Shown one piece after another: positions 1 through 8,400 of a DNA stretch of 44,701 nt. Each line of letters begins with the position of its first letter. Position 1 is the first letter of the stretch. This DNA is from CAYSLU01 sp964431965. GTDB taxonomy: Bacteria; Verrucomicrobiota; Kiritimatiellia; CAIKKV01; CAYSLU01. The translations under genes and the position numbers were made by a program. The stretch lies in contig CAYSLU010000036.1 in assembly GCA_964431965.1 (NCBI GenBank), positions 1-44,701 of the forward strand, given 5' to 3'. The notes under the pieces are model-generated. The model was not told the origin of the DNA. It saw only the letters and a program-made list of their open reading frames with translations, and ran no database searches.

Positions 1-1
1 C

Positions 2-589
2 CAGGCTGCTCCGCCAGACTCTGGCGATTCCAGATCGAATCGGATTGCCGTGTTAGAGACCGACTTGGCGCGACTCGGCCGCCAAGTGCAAGAAGCTGAG
101 AATGACGTGATAGAGTTCGACAGACTGCACCAGACAGCCTACGTGCAACTCAAAGGACAAGCTGAGTTCAACCACCTCCAGTACCTGATCAACGAGCATG
201 CCAAAGTCAGCCTGGATATATGGAACATGGAGCTGGAGCATCCATTCCTTGGGGATACCAAGGCGCCCTCTCTGACGTATGAGACGGTGTCGGGAGAGCC
301 CCAGACGCCAAGGATCGTATCCCCGACGGATAGCCGGCTGCCTGACAAGACGAACGAAGTGGAGACCGTTCGCGCCGAGTACGGGCGTCTCCTCGCCAGA
401 CAAGAGGGGATCGATAAGGCTACAAGGAGATGGCAGGACTCATACCTGCTTGCCTCGCGGAAGAATGTCGAGTTCAACCACCGTCGTGCCAACCTCGAGC
501 GGCTGGAGGCGACGTACAAGGAACTTGCGGATGAGCTGCATGCTCTAAGAATGCAGCGAGATCTGAAATCGCTGCAGCAGACAAAATAG
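2..589 (+). CDS. coiled-coil protein, C-terminal part (cut by window edge)
   Basis: The reading frame is open to the first base of the window, so the true start probably lies upstream. A GTG at 50 gives a 179-residue minimum product but has no clear ribosome binding site, and the residues before it are protein-like. The visible part is rich in Glu, Arg, Leu and Gln with heptad-like spacing, especially in the first 45 and last 70 residues. This suggests two coiled-coil segments around a Pro/Thr/Ser linker near the middle. There is no membrane segment, Cys cluster or recognisable catalytic motif. A polysaccharide chain-length (Wzz/GumC-like) coiled coil is one possibility, but the C-terminal membrane helix of that family is absent. 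Function unknown. Confidence 0.55.
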   Translation, partial: QAAPPDSGDSRSNRIAVLETDLARLGRQVQEAENDVIEFDRLHQTAYVQLKGQAEFNHLQYLINEHAKVSLDIWNMELEHPFLGDTKAPSLTYETVSGEPQTPRIVSPTDSRLPDKTNEVETVRAEYGRLLARQEGIDKATRRWQDSYLLASRKNVEFNHRRANLERLEATYKELADELHALRMQRDLKSLQQTK

Positions 590-1031
590 GATCGGACCGC
601 GGTGGGTCTCATAGTCCGCCAGCAGTGAGGGTCCGTGTTACGGTTCGCAGCTCGACGAGCATGACGCGCGCGGTTGGGGCAATGAAAGGAGGTCCTTCCG
701 GCAATAGCGGGGGAGACTTGATAGACGTTGATGAGGGAAGACGGATTCAATCGGGAACTCAGGAAGGCAGGAAATGTGGATGGTGAAGGCAAAGGACTGC
801 CGGACAAGGATCCGTCCGAAGGGCTCGCCATTCGCCAATTGCGGGAATGGGCGTGCGGCTTGGGCAACGTGCAAGCAAGTGAAGAAGATCGCCTTTGAGA
901 TCGGATGAGACCGAACGAGAAAATGCTCGGCACTGCTTCGCCGCCCGAGACTTGCGGCGTTGGACAAGGGGTGGTCCTATCCCGATCGCAGATGTGACGA
1001 GAAGACTGATTGATGGCGAAGTCCTAAGAGC
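590..1031. other. intergenic stretch, possibly decayed coding DNA
   Basis: About 440 bases between the coiled-coil gene and the toxin-antitoxin promoter. It looks lower in GC than the operon genes. The only frame with protein-like composition is the 55-codon ORF at 731-898, listed separately. No tRNA, terminator or inverted repeat stands out. Confidence 0.4.
731..898 (+). CDS. small hypothetical ORF (55 aa), doubtful
   Basis: ATG to TGA encoding 55 mostly hydrophilic residues rich in Glu, Asp, Lys and Arg, predicted helical and without membrane segment or Cys motif. The nearest purine-rich stretch, GGGGGAGA, lies about 13 bases before the ATG, farther than usual for a ribosome binding site. 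It may be a remnant of a longer gene. Not recognised. Confidence 0.2.
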   Translation: MREDGFNRELRKAGNVDGEGKGLPDKDPSEGLAIRQLREWACGLGNVQASEEDRL

Positions 1032-1037
1032 TATAAT
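1010..1037 (+). promoter_or_regulatory. sigma-70-type promoter of the toxin-antitoxin pair, leaderless type
   Basis: TTGATG at 1010-1015, a 16-base spacer, then a perfect TATAAT at 1032-1037. The antitoxin ATG at 1045 starts 7 bases after the -10 box, where transcription would begin. The mRNA would therefore have essentially no leader. An upstream in-frame ATG at 1036 overlaps the -10 box and cannot be the translated start if this promoter is used. Confidence 0.6.
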
Positions 1038-1044
1038 GCCAGGC

Positions 1045-1275
1045 ATGCGTACTACAGCGGAAAAAGTCATGACGGAGGCGATGGGGCTTCCTCCTGTGTT
1101 ACGGGCGTTTGTGGCTGAGAAGTTGATCGAGAGTCTTGACGCTCCCGATGCTCCTGCATTGTCCGCCAAATGGAAGAAAGAGGTTCGGCGGCGTTGCGCC
1201 GAGGTGGATAGCGGCGCCGTGAAGCTTCGCGACGCCGATGCTGTTTTTGCCCGCGCGCACGCCTCACTCGCATGA
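1045..1275 (+). CDS. antitoxin, addiction-module component family (PF09720/TIGR02574-like)
   Basis: A 76-residue protein with the layout of short addiction-module antitoxins. An N-terminal MRTTAEKV... helix is followed by a GLPP turn near residue 14, a helix ending in KLIESLD near residues 26-32, and a charged C-terminal half with WKKEVRRRCAEVDSG. Such antitoxins bind and neutralise a ParE/RelE-type toxin and usually repress their own promoter. The start at 1045 is chosen because it matches the family N-terminus and sits at the predicted transcription start. The stop codon overlaps the toxin ATG by 4 bases (ATGA), the usual arrangement for fixed antitoxin-to-toxin stoichiometry. Family assignment is by pattern; neutralisation of the neighbour is inferred from context. 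Confidence 0.8.
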   Translation: MRTTAEKVMTEAMGLPPVLRAFVAEKLIESLDAPDAPALSAKWKKEVRRRCAEVDSGAVKLRDADAVFARAHASLA

Positions 1276-1562
1276 AGGCTGTCAAGTTTCATCCCGATGC
1301 CGAGCACGAGATGATCGCGGCAGCGGAATACTACGAGGAACAGCAATCCGGGCTCGGGAGAAGGTTCCTGGCGTCGGTACAAGATGCTGTCAATCGCCTT
1401 AGTCTGAACACCCTCCTGTACCCGGTTGTCGAGCGTGATGTTCGCCGGTGTCTCACAAAGACCTTTCCCTTTGGCGTTCTGTTCAGGGAGCAGCCGGGAA
1501 GGATCGTCATCATGGCCGTCATGCACCAGCACCGCGACCCCGACTACTGGAAAAGCAGATAG
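1272..1562 (+). CDS. type II toxin, RelE/ParE family
   Basis: A 96-residue protein with the RelE/ParE fold signature. It begins with the strand VKFHPDAEHEM, followed by a long helix through AAEYYEEQQSGLGRRFLASV. The C-terminal strands include RRCLTKTFPFGVLFRE and the closing HQHRDPDYWKSR, typical of plasmid-stabilisation ParE-like proteins (PF05016). These toxins either cleave ribosome-bound mRNA (RelE) or poison gyrase (ParE). The DPDYW ending is common in the ParE-like branch, so gyrase inhibition is the better guess. Length is normal and the gene looks intact. It is co-transcribed with, and overlaps, the antitoxin. Confidence 0.85.
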   Translation: MKAVKFHPDAEHEMIAAAEYYEEQQSGLGRRFLASVQDAVNRLSLNTLLYPVVERDVRRCLTKTFPFGVLFREQPGRIVIMAVMHQHRDPDYWKSR

Positions 1563-1880
1563 TCCGCGAGCCACACAATCCTGACTATCGTCGCTCCGCT
1601 CCTCAGCCAGATTGCGAACGTTCGGCACCGGAGGGAACGGATTACTGATCAGGAGTATGAGGGGGAGTGGAGTAATGGGCCGGTGACGCGAGGGGGGAAG
1701 GAGCCGAACCGTCCGGGGACGGCCGGCTCCAAGGAGCCCGCTTGGTCTCGTTCCGTGGAGACGGCGGTCTCCGCCGTTCCGACCCGCCCGTCACTGAGGC
1801 TTTACGGAGTGGAGTGCCTCGTAATCTTGATCTTGATCGTGATCCTATGGACGGTGGCGGACCCGTCGCACTTCGCCGCG
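1563..1880. other. intergenic region with hairpin cluster between convergent genes
   Basis: About 318 bases between the toxin stop and the stop of the minus-strand toroid gene. It holds three short perfect hairpins (separate entry) and a small degenerate tandem repeat of the type cttgatcttgatcgtgatc near 1824-1845. No protein-like frame or T-tract terminator is evident. The hairpins may serve as a weak bidirectional termination region. Confidence 0.5.
1711..1772. repeat. cluster of three short perfect hairpins
   Basis: GTCC-GG-GGAC at 1711-1720, GGCTCC-AA-GGAGCC at 1725-1738 and GGAGAC-GGCG-GTCTCC at 1757-1772. Serial GC-rich hairpins of this kind resemble REP-type intergenic arrays. A similar cluster lies at 2939-3009, so the toroid gene is flanked by one array on each side. 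Confidence 0.5.
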
Positions 1881-3065
1881 CTACCGCTCGTAGATGGGCA
1901 GGTAGTGGCAGTCGATCGACAGGACCAGGCATGAGATCGCCGTGCTGAAGGCCGGGCCGGCGCCGCCGGCGTCCGAGTCGCTGTTCGGCGGCCACTGGCC
2001 GTCCGGCGCCTGGTTGCCCAGCAGCGACGCCCGCATCCTGGGCATCCAGTCGATCCAGTGCGACCCGCCGGCCTGATTCATCGCCTGGGCGGCGTAGTAG
2101 ACCGCGTAGAAGAAGCGGCCTTGCCCGTACGCGTAGTGCTGACGGCTCAGGTACGCGAGGCCTGCCTGGACCTGCGGGGCGTCGAACTCACCGCACATCT
2201 GGAGCGAGAGCGTTCCCGCCGGGCTGGCGCCGGCCGTGGGCCCGCCGCCGGGCGTGTACCCGAAGCCGCCGTCCTTGCACGCGCTGGCCTTGACGTACTT
2301 GACGCCCTGGTCGATCGCGGCCTGCGGCACCTTGATGCCGGCGTTCATCGCCGCCTTCAGCGCCACGATCTGCATGACGGTCACGGACATGTCGGCGTCG
2401 GCCTTCACCGGCTGGTAGCGCCAGCCGCCGGCGTTGTTCTGCGTGCGGACGATCAGTCCGACGGCGTTTTCCAGGCGCGCGCGGATGTCGGGGCGCCGCG
2501 ACATGCCGTACAGCTCCGCCAGCGCGAGGGTGCCGAGGCCGTGCTGGTACATGGGGGGCGCGCCGCCGGACTTGACGGCGACCACGCCCTTGTCGTCGCA
2601 GTTCGCCAGCAGGAACCCCGTCGCCCGCTCCAGGCACTCGGCGTACGGCCCGCGCCCCGGGGTGTGGCCCCGTCCCAGAAAGGCCAGGGTGGCCAGCGCG
2701 CTGACGCCGACGTTCTTCCCGTACCGGGGCGAGGGCCATCCGCCGTCGTCCTCCTGGGTCCGCGCGAGATACTCCAGGCCCCGATCCACCGCCTTCATGG
2801 CGACCCGGGCGGGGTCATAGGCGGATGATCCCGCAACCGTCTGCGCGGCGGCTGGCGCGGGCCCGCCCAGAAGGAGAACCAGAAGGCCGATGCCCTGAAG
2901 CGCCGAGACCATGCTCCTCGGCCAGAAGCGGACGACACGGAGGTCGTCCCTCCGCGTGCCAGGGCAACCGCGTGCGGGTGCCCCTGGAGGGGCGGGCTCC
3001 GTCCCGCCCGCGATGGACGGGGCTTCGACGAGAACAGCAACGGACCGCGCGCGCATGGTCGTCAT
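1881..3065 (-). CDS. secreted alpha/alpha-toroid protein with prenyltransferase/squalene-cyclase-like repeats
   Basis: Last gene of the MoxR operon. A hydrophobic signal-like segment with Ala-rich cleavage region (GGPAPAAAQ) precedes about 310 residues built from repeats of a helix pair ending in a QW-like turn. Examples are ARTQEDDGGW, VRTQNNAGGW, CKDGGFGYTP and NQAPDGQWPP. This is the prenyltransferase/terpene-cyclase toroid fold, but no DxDD cyclase motif or zinc site is visible, so a binding role outside the inner membrane is as likely as catalysis. The start at 3065 forms an ATGA overlap with the upstream stop. It adds 51 residues before the signal peptide, encoded largely by a hairpin array. 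The alternative ATG at 2912, directly at the signal peptide, has GAGGAG only 1 base upstream, too close for a normal ribosome binding site. Such proteins accompany BatA/MoxR clusters in planctomycete-like genomes. Confidence 0.7.
   Translation of the reverse strand: MTTMRARSVAVLVEAPSIAGGTEPAPPGAPARGCPGTRRDDLRVVRFWPRSMVSALQGIGLLVLLLGGPAPAAAQTVAGSSAYDPARVAMKAVDRGLEYLARTQEDDGGWPSPRYGKNVGVSALATLAFLGRGHTPGRGPYAECLERATGFLLANCDDKGVVAVKSGGAPPMYQHGLGTLALAELYGMSRRPDIRARLENAVGLIVRTQNNAGGWRYQPVKADADMSVTVMQIVALKAAMNAGIKVPQAAIDQGVKYVKASACKDGGFGYTPGGGPTAGASPAGTLSLQMCGEFDAPQVQAGLAYLSRQHYAYGQGRFFYAVYYAAQAMNQAGGSHWIDWMPRMRASLLGNQAPDGQWPPNSDSDAGGAGPAFSTAISCLVLSIDCHYLPIYER
2939..3009. repeat. hairpin array at the 5' end of the toroid gene
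   Basis: GGAGG-TCGTC-CCTCC at 2939-2953, GGGCA...TGCCC at 2962-2983 and GGGCGGG-CTCCGT-CCCGCCC at 2990-3009. The array lies between the ATGA-coupled start (3065) and the signal-peptide ATG (2912). It is therefore either an untranslated spacer or an in-frame insertion. Confidence 0.5.
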
Positions 3066-5434
3066 AGCAGCCCCCATCGTCGACGCAGGATCAGCTCGCC
3101 CAGGTTTGCCGCCGCCAGCAGGGCGAAGAGGAACCACACATCCCACAGGCTGTAGCGGGCCGCATGCTCCACCGGCCGGCTGTTGACCGGCAGCAGGCCG
3201 GGGAGGTCGGCCAGGGCCGAAGGGTCAAAGCAGCTGCCGCCGGTGATGTCCGCGACCTGCTTGAGAAGCGCCGTGTCGGGAACCGTCTCGTCCAGCTCCC
3301 GGCGGACGGGGCCGACGCGGAAGTGAGCGGCCGCCGGCATGAGTCCGCCGCGGCCCTCGAGGCGCACCAGGTAGCTGCCGTCGCGCGGAGGCCTCCACTC
3401 GCCCTCGTACTCGCCGGGCGTGATCCGTGACGCGCGCGTGAGGGTGATCGCCATCGCGTTCGTGCCCGCCTCCTCGACGACGAGGGGAATCGACCGCGCG
3501 CTCTCCGCCGAGCCGTCCGCCCGGTACGCCAGCGCGCCGATGCGCACGGTGTCGCCGGTCGCGAACGAGTGCGCCGCGATCGTGATCTCGCTGCGCCGCT
3601 TCTCGCCTGACCGGTCCGGCGCCAGATTGCGGATCATCTGCCCCCAGAAGCGCTCGAAGTGAACCTCGCCCCAGAGGTAGCGCCACCGCCAGGTGGAGTC
3701 GATCGCCATGTAGAGGACCTGTCCCTTGCCGTACCGCTGCAGGGCGATGAGGGGCAGCTGATCCTGGCCGGGGCCGCCGGCCTTCACCGCCAGGGCGACG
3801 GCGGCCGGCTTCAAGCGCTCGGCGGTCCGGCACCAGAACTGGCCGGGCAGGTTCGCCCAGGCCTGGGCGTTCGCCACGGTGTCCTCCTCCAGCCGCATGG
3901 CCGGGCAGGCGTCGCCGTCGAGCGTCAGCTTCACGAAGAACGGGGCGTTGTTCTCGGCCCGCAGGAAGGCGGGGCGGTCCGGCGCGGGGAGCACGACCGG
4001 GAGCAGGTGCTCGACCACGCTCCCGCGGAACGCGGTGGGCATGTAGTCCTCGCCCGCGATCACGATCAGCCCGCCGCCGCGCGTGCTCACGAACTCCTCG
4101 ACCGCCGCGAGCTGCCGCTCGGTGTAGAACCGCGGGCTCGCGTCGCCGAGCACGATCACGTCCGTCTTCCCGAGCGCCTTCGGATCCTCGGGCAGCGCGT
4201 CGTTCGACTCGCTGTCGCACTGGAGCGCCACCCGGGCCTGCAGCCCGCGGTCCCGCGCCATCAGGTTCTTGAGGAAGCGGTACTCCCAGCGGGGGTAGCC
4301 CTCGACCAGGATGACCTTGTACTGGTCGTCGACGACCTCAACCGTAAACTGGTGCACATTGTTGGCCCGGTTCCGCTCGCCGTCCTGCGGGCGAAGCTCG
4401 GCCGTGAGCCCGAAGGTGCCGAGCTCGTCCGCGGTGTACGTGAGGGCCACGCGCTGGTGGGTCCCGGCCTGCAGCATGAGCGGCTTGTGGTCGAGCACCC
4501 GGGCGCCCTGGCGCAGCTCGATCTCGGCCATCTTGCCGCCGTAGCCGCGGGTCCCGATTTCGCCGATCACCTCGACGGTGTCGCCCTTGTTGACCATGAG
4601 ATTCGCGGCCGCCGAGAGCAGGCGCGAGTCGGGATCGCCGGACGGGCTTCCCAGCGGAACGGGGAACACGCGGACCCCGGCCGCGCGCGCCTCCTGCGCC
4701 GCCAGCAGCGGGTCGATTCCGCCGTTCACGACTCCGTCGGTGAACAGCACGATCTCCGTGAGCAGCCCGCGGTGCCGGCTGACGGCCTCATGAAGCGCGG
4801 TGCCCAGGAAGGTCGCTTCTCCAGAGGGGGCGGGGAAGCCGCCCGCCCAGTTGTTGGTCGGCGATGCGTCCGAGGGCTGGCTCTCCATCGCGAATGTCGC
4901 CAGCCGGATGTCGCGCTTGGCCTCCGCCTCCTTCCAGAGCCGGGCGTCGTCCCGTTCGAGCAGGCGCCGGATGGCGTTCAGGCGGCTGATCGTGCGCAGC
5001 TCCCGGAGCGCCGCCTCGGTGAATGCTCCGTCCGCGCCCGGCTTGAAGCCCAGGGCCGGCGCCACGCGCTTGAGCGTGTCGGGGCTCGACAGGATGTCGC
5101 ACTCGCGCATGCTCGCCGACGCGTCCACCATCATCAGCAGGCGGCTCTTGACGTCGCGCTTCCCCGCCAGGCTCGCGAGCGGATCGGCGAGGACGAGCAC
5201 GATGAGCGCGAGCTGCAGCGCGCGCAGGATGAGGAGGATCGAAGCGCGCGAGCGGCCGACGACCGGCCGCGTCCGCACGTACAGCATGATGGCGCCCGCG
5301 AGCAGGACGAAGGCGAGCGCCGCCAGGAGCGCGAGGGTGGCGGGCTCGAGGCCCAGGCCCAGGCGCAGCGTGTTCTCCGGGTTCCGCGCGTCGGGCGGCA
5401 GCCCGAACAGCCTATGGAGCAGGGCTTTGATCAT
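3062..5434 (-). CDS. membrane-anchored VWA-domain protein with GATase1-like domain
   Basis: A 790-residue protein. Two N-terminal membrane helices (about residues 33-53 and 64-84) are followed by a von Willebrand A domain whose MIDAS motif DASAS is at 104-108. The second metal-site loop FTDGVVNGG follows later. The middle contains a class-I-glutamine-amidotransferase-like Rossmann segment (DVIVLGDASPRFYTERQL, then RGGGLIVIAGEDY). It ends with the typical RYGKGQVLYMAIDSTWRWR, a beta-rich domain, and a C-terminal membrane helix (WFLFALLAAANLGELIL). This arrangement is standard for large VWA proteins in planctomycete/verrucomicrobial BatA operons, with the VWA domain probably periplasmic. The gene starts 6 bases after the upstream stop. 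The MIDAS is intact, so metal-dependent ligand binding is likely; the ligand is unknown. Confidence 0.8.
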   Translation of the reverse strand: MIKALLHRLFGLPPDARNPENTLRLGLGLEPATLALLAALAFVLLAGAIMLYVRTRPVVGRSRASILLILRALQLALIVLVLADPLASLAGKRDVKSRLLMMVDASASMRECDILSSPDTLKRVAPALGFKPGADGAFTEAALRELRTISRLNAIRRLLERDDARLWKEAEAKRDIRLATFAMESQPSDASPTNNWAGGFPAPSGEATFLGTALHEAVSRHRGLLTEIVLFTDGVVNGGIDPLLAAQEARAAGVRVFPVPLGSPSGDPDSRLLSAAANLMVNKGDTVEVIGEIGTRGYGGKMAEIELRQGARVLDHKPLMLQAGTHQRVALTYTADELGTFGLTAELRPQDGERNRANNVHQFTVEVVDDQYKVILVEGYPRWEYRFLKNLMARDRGLQARVALQCDSESNDALPEDPKALGKTDVIVLGDASPRFYTERQLAAVEEFVSTRGGGLIVIAGEDYMPTAFRGSVVEHLLPVVLPAPDRPAFLRAENNAPFFVKLTLDGDACPAMRLEEDTVANAQAWANLPGQFWCRTAERLKPAAVALAVKAGGPGQDQLPLIALQRYGKGQVLYMAIDSTWRWRYLWGEVHFERFWGQMIRNLAPDRSGEKRRSEITIAAHSFATGDTVRIGALAYRADGSAESARSIPLVVEEAGTNAMAITLTRASRITPGEYEGEWRPPRDGSYLVRLEGRGGLMPAAAHFRVGPVRRELDETVPDTALLKQVADITGGSCFDPSALADLPGLLPVNSRPVEHAARYSLWDVWFLFALLAAANLGELILRRRWGLL

Positions 5435-5440
5435 TCGCTG

Positions 5441-8400
5441 CTACTTCTCCCGCGCGATCGAGCGGTAATACTCCTCGAGGATCTGCTGGTACGCGGCGGG
5501 CCCCTTCTCGCGGAGCCCGTCCAGCAGCTCCTGCCGGAGGTGGGGCGGGAGCTTGAACTTCGCCCACTCGGCGATGTTCGTCGGTCCGGCCTTCTCCGCC
5601 TCCAGCGCCGCCATTCCGCCGAGCGCGCCGTAGGCGCCCCGCGCGGCGTCGCGCATCGCGTCCAGCTGGGCCTGGGATGCGTCGGTCAGCGCGCCCATGG
5701 CGTCGGCATTCCAGGCCGGGCTGTTGATGGCCCGCTCCAGGGTGTTCAACATTTCGGCCTGCGTGGTTCCCGCGGCGCCCATCTGCTGGCCCACGGCGGA
5801 AAAGCGCGATTCGAGCTCCTGCAGCATTCCGCGCAGGCCGGAGAGCTCCCGCTGGCGGTTCCCAAGCGCCGCGAGGGAGGCGTCCTGCGCCGCCGCCGCC
5901 GCCTCGCGATCAGACAGGCGGAGCGACTCGGCAGCCCGCTGCATCTCGGCGACCGCGGGGCTGGCGGGCCCCTGGGGGGCACCCGGCTGGGGCTGGCCCG
6001 ATGCCGACCCGCCCTGGGCCCCGGCCGGCGGCTGGCCCGATGGGGGCTGACCGGAGGGCGGAGCGGACCACGGCGAACCTGGCCGCGGCTGATTTGGCGG
6101 ACCGCTGCTGGATGAAGGTGGCGGCGGCTTTCCTCCGCTCTGCTCCGAGGGGGATCCGCCGCCGCCGCCGGACGGGGGTTGCTGCGGGTTGCCCATGATC
6201 TTGCCGGCGCTCTGGCCGAGCTCCATGCCCGGCTTGCTGTCCGGCGCGGCGGGGCCCCGGTTGTACTGGGCGCCCGGCTCGAGCAGCATCTCCTCGGGCA
6301 TCTCCTCGTGGGCCGGCGCGCCGAGGGCAAAGGCGTTGACCGAGTCGTCGATTTCGAGCGAGTCGAGCATGAGCTCGTTGCGCAGCTTCTCCTTTTCCTC
6401 GTCGGTCATCTTGCGGAGCGACGTCGACGGCGCGCGGCTGGTCGGCGTGGCGTTGACCGGCGGCGGGATCGGCTTGTCCGACATCTTGCCGCGGAACGTG
6501 CCGGGGAAGCGGTCCGGGACCAGCAGCTTCGGCTGCGGGTTCTCTCCGGGCGGCTGCGACACCGGAGGCATATCCGGCTGCGGGCCGTCCATGGCTTCCT
6601 TGCGCGGGGCGGCAGGCGTGGGCGGAACCGGAACGCGCGGCGCGGTCGAGGCCGCCTGATCCTGCGGCAGTTCCTGCGGCGCTGCTTCGGGTGGTGCGAG
6701 CCACGGCGTGTCTTTCTCGATTCGCTCCTCGGCGTGGCCGGTGTCGAGGGCCAGTCGATCCTCAGACTTGGCGAGATTCTTCACCTGCTCCGACTGCGTC
6801 TCCATCGTTCGCTGACGCAGCTCCTCCTGCCGCTTCGCGAGCGGCTGAATCCGCTCCTCGGCCTCCTTCAGCCGTTCGGCCGCGAGCTGAAGGCCGGCCT
6901 TGAACTTCTCCGCCATCTCGGCCACCTTGTCGCGCGTCTCCTGGTCCATGGCGGTGAGGGCGGTCTCGTTGACCTGTCCCGGAAGCGAGGCCTCCAGCCG
7001 CTTCTGAAGCTCCTCCATCTTGGCCATCGCCTGCTGCTCCTCGCGGAGAGCGCTCTCGACATTCCGTTTTAGGTCCTCCTGCCGGGCGACGGGTGGGGCC
7101 TTGGCGGCCGAGGATTCGGGCGGCGCGGGCGCTGGGGCCGGGCTCTGCGCCTGCGGTGCGGCGGCGGGCGGCTGGGGCTGGGCCTGGCTGGGGGGCGCGG
7201 GCTGTCCGGCCGGCGGCGGCTGGCCGGGCGCCTGCTGCGGACCGGGGGGCTGAGCTGGAGCCGTCGGCTGGGGCTGGGCGGCTTGCGGGGGCTGGCCCGC
7301 CTGCTGCTGGCCGGCCTGTTGCGGCTGGGCCTGGGGTTGCGATGGCGCCGGCGGGGTGGCGTCTGCCGGCGATGCCGGTGCGGCTGAGCGGGCGAGGGCG
7401 TTGCTGCCTTCCGGGGCGACGTCGAGGTAGGCCTTGCGGAGGGCGTCGAGGGCGGCGCTGGCCTCCTGGTTGCGGAGCGACTCCATCATGTCGCGCGTCG
7501 TGCGCAGGCTCCGCTCAAAGGCGGGGTGCTGCACGTTCGGGTTCCGGGCCAGCTCGGCGAGCTTGGCGTCTGCCCAGTTGCGCGTTCCGGCCATCTGCCG
7601 GGCAGCCTGCTTCTGCTGGTCGAACGCGGCCTGTATCTCAGCCGGCACGCGGCTCCAGTCGGGCCGCCACCGCGCGGTCTCCCCCTCGGCCCGCTTGGCG
7701 AGCTCGATGGCCTTCCGCTGTGCCTCGACGAGTCGCGCGAACTCCGCCAGCTCGGGCGGCAGGGGACGCTTCTTCTCGTCGGGTTTCGCGGCCGGCGGTT
7801 CTGCCGCCACGTTGGTCGCGGCCTGCACGACCTCTTCGACGCGGTGGCGGGCGGCGGGCGTGAGCCGGACCGAGAACGTGCGCGACTGGCCACACTGCCC
7901 CTTGCGGTCCACCGCGTACAGCGTGTACGAGGCGCACCCCAGCGCCGCGAATCCCGGCAGGTTCGTGCACTCGATCTGCAGCGTCGCGTTCCGGACGCGC
8001 ACGCCGGGCTCCGCCACGTCGACAATGCGCACGCCGGGCGGCTGAGCCGCGCCGGCCCCGTTTGTCCCCGGTACCGGGGCGTTGGACACGACGATGCTCA
8101 CGTAGACCGACCGCAGACCGAAATCGTCCCGCACCGTCGCGACCACCGGGATCGACTGCGGATCGTCGAGCGTCAGGTCCCGCCCCGGCTCGATGACCTC
8201 GACGATCGGCGGCATATCGACCTGGGCGATCAGCGGGTACTCCGGAGGGCTCTTCTCACCCAGCCCGGCTGCGTTAGTGACGAAGGGCGTGTAGACGCCG
8301 CTCTTCTCCAGAACGAAGGAGGCGGCCGCGGCGGTCGGGCCGCTGAGCTTCAGCGGGACGGCGCGGGGGCTCGCCTCGCCTTGCAGGGCCAGGCGGATCT

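Noticed and set aside
1824..1845. Tandem cttgatc-like repeats as a regulatory array or CRISPR-like structure
   Set aside because: Only about three degenerate 6-7-base units; no spacer/repeat organisation.
3659..6115. 818-codon plus-strand open frame, and other long frames opposite the MoxR operon genes
   Set aside because: Antisense shadows of high-GC genes with Arg/Ala/Gly/Pro-rich translations; the minus-strand genes have clear domains and ATGA junctions.
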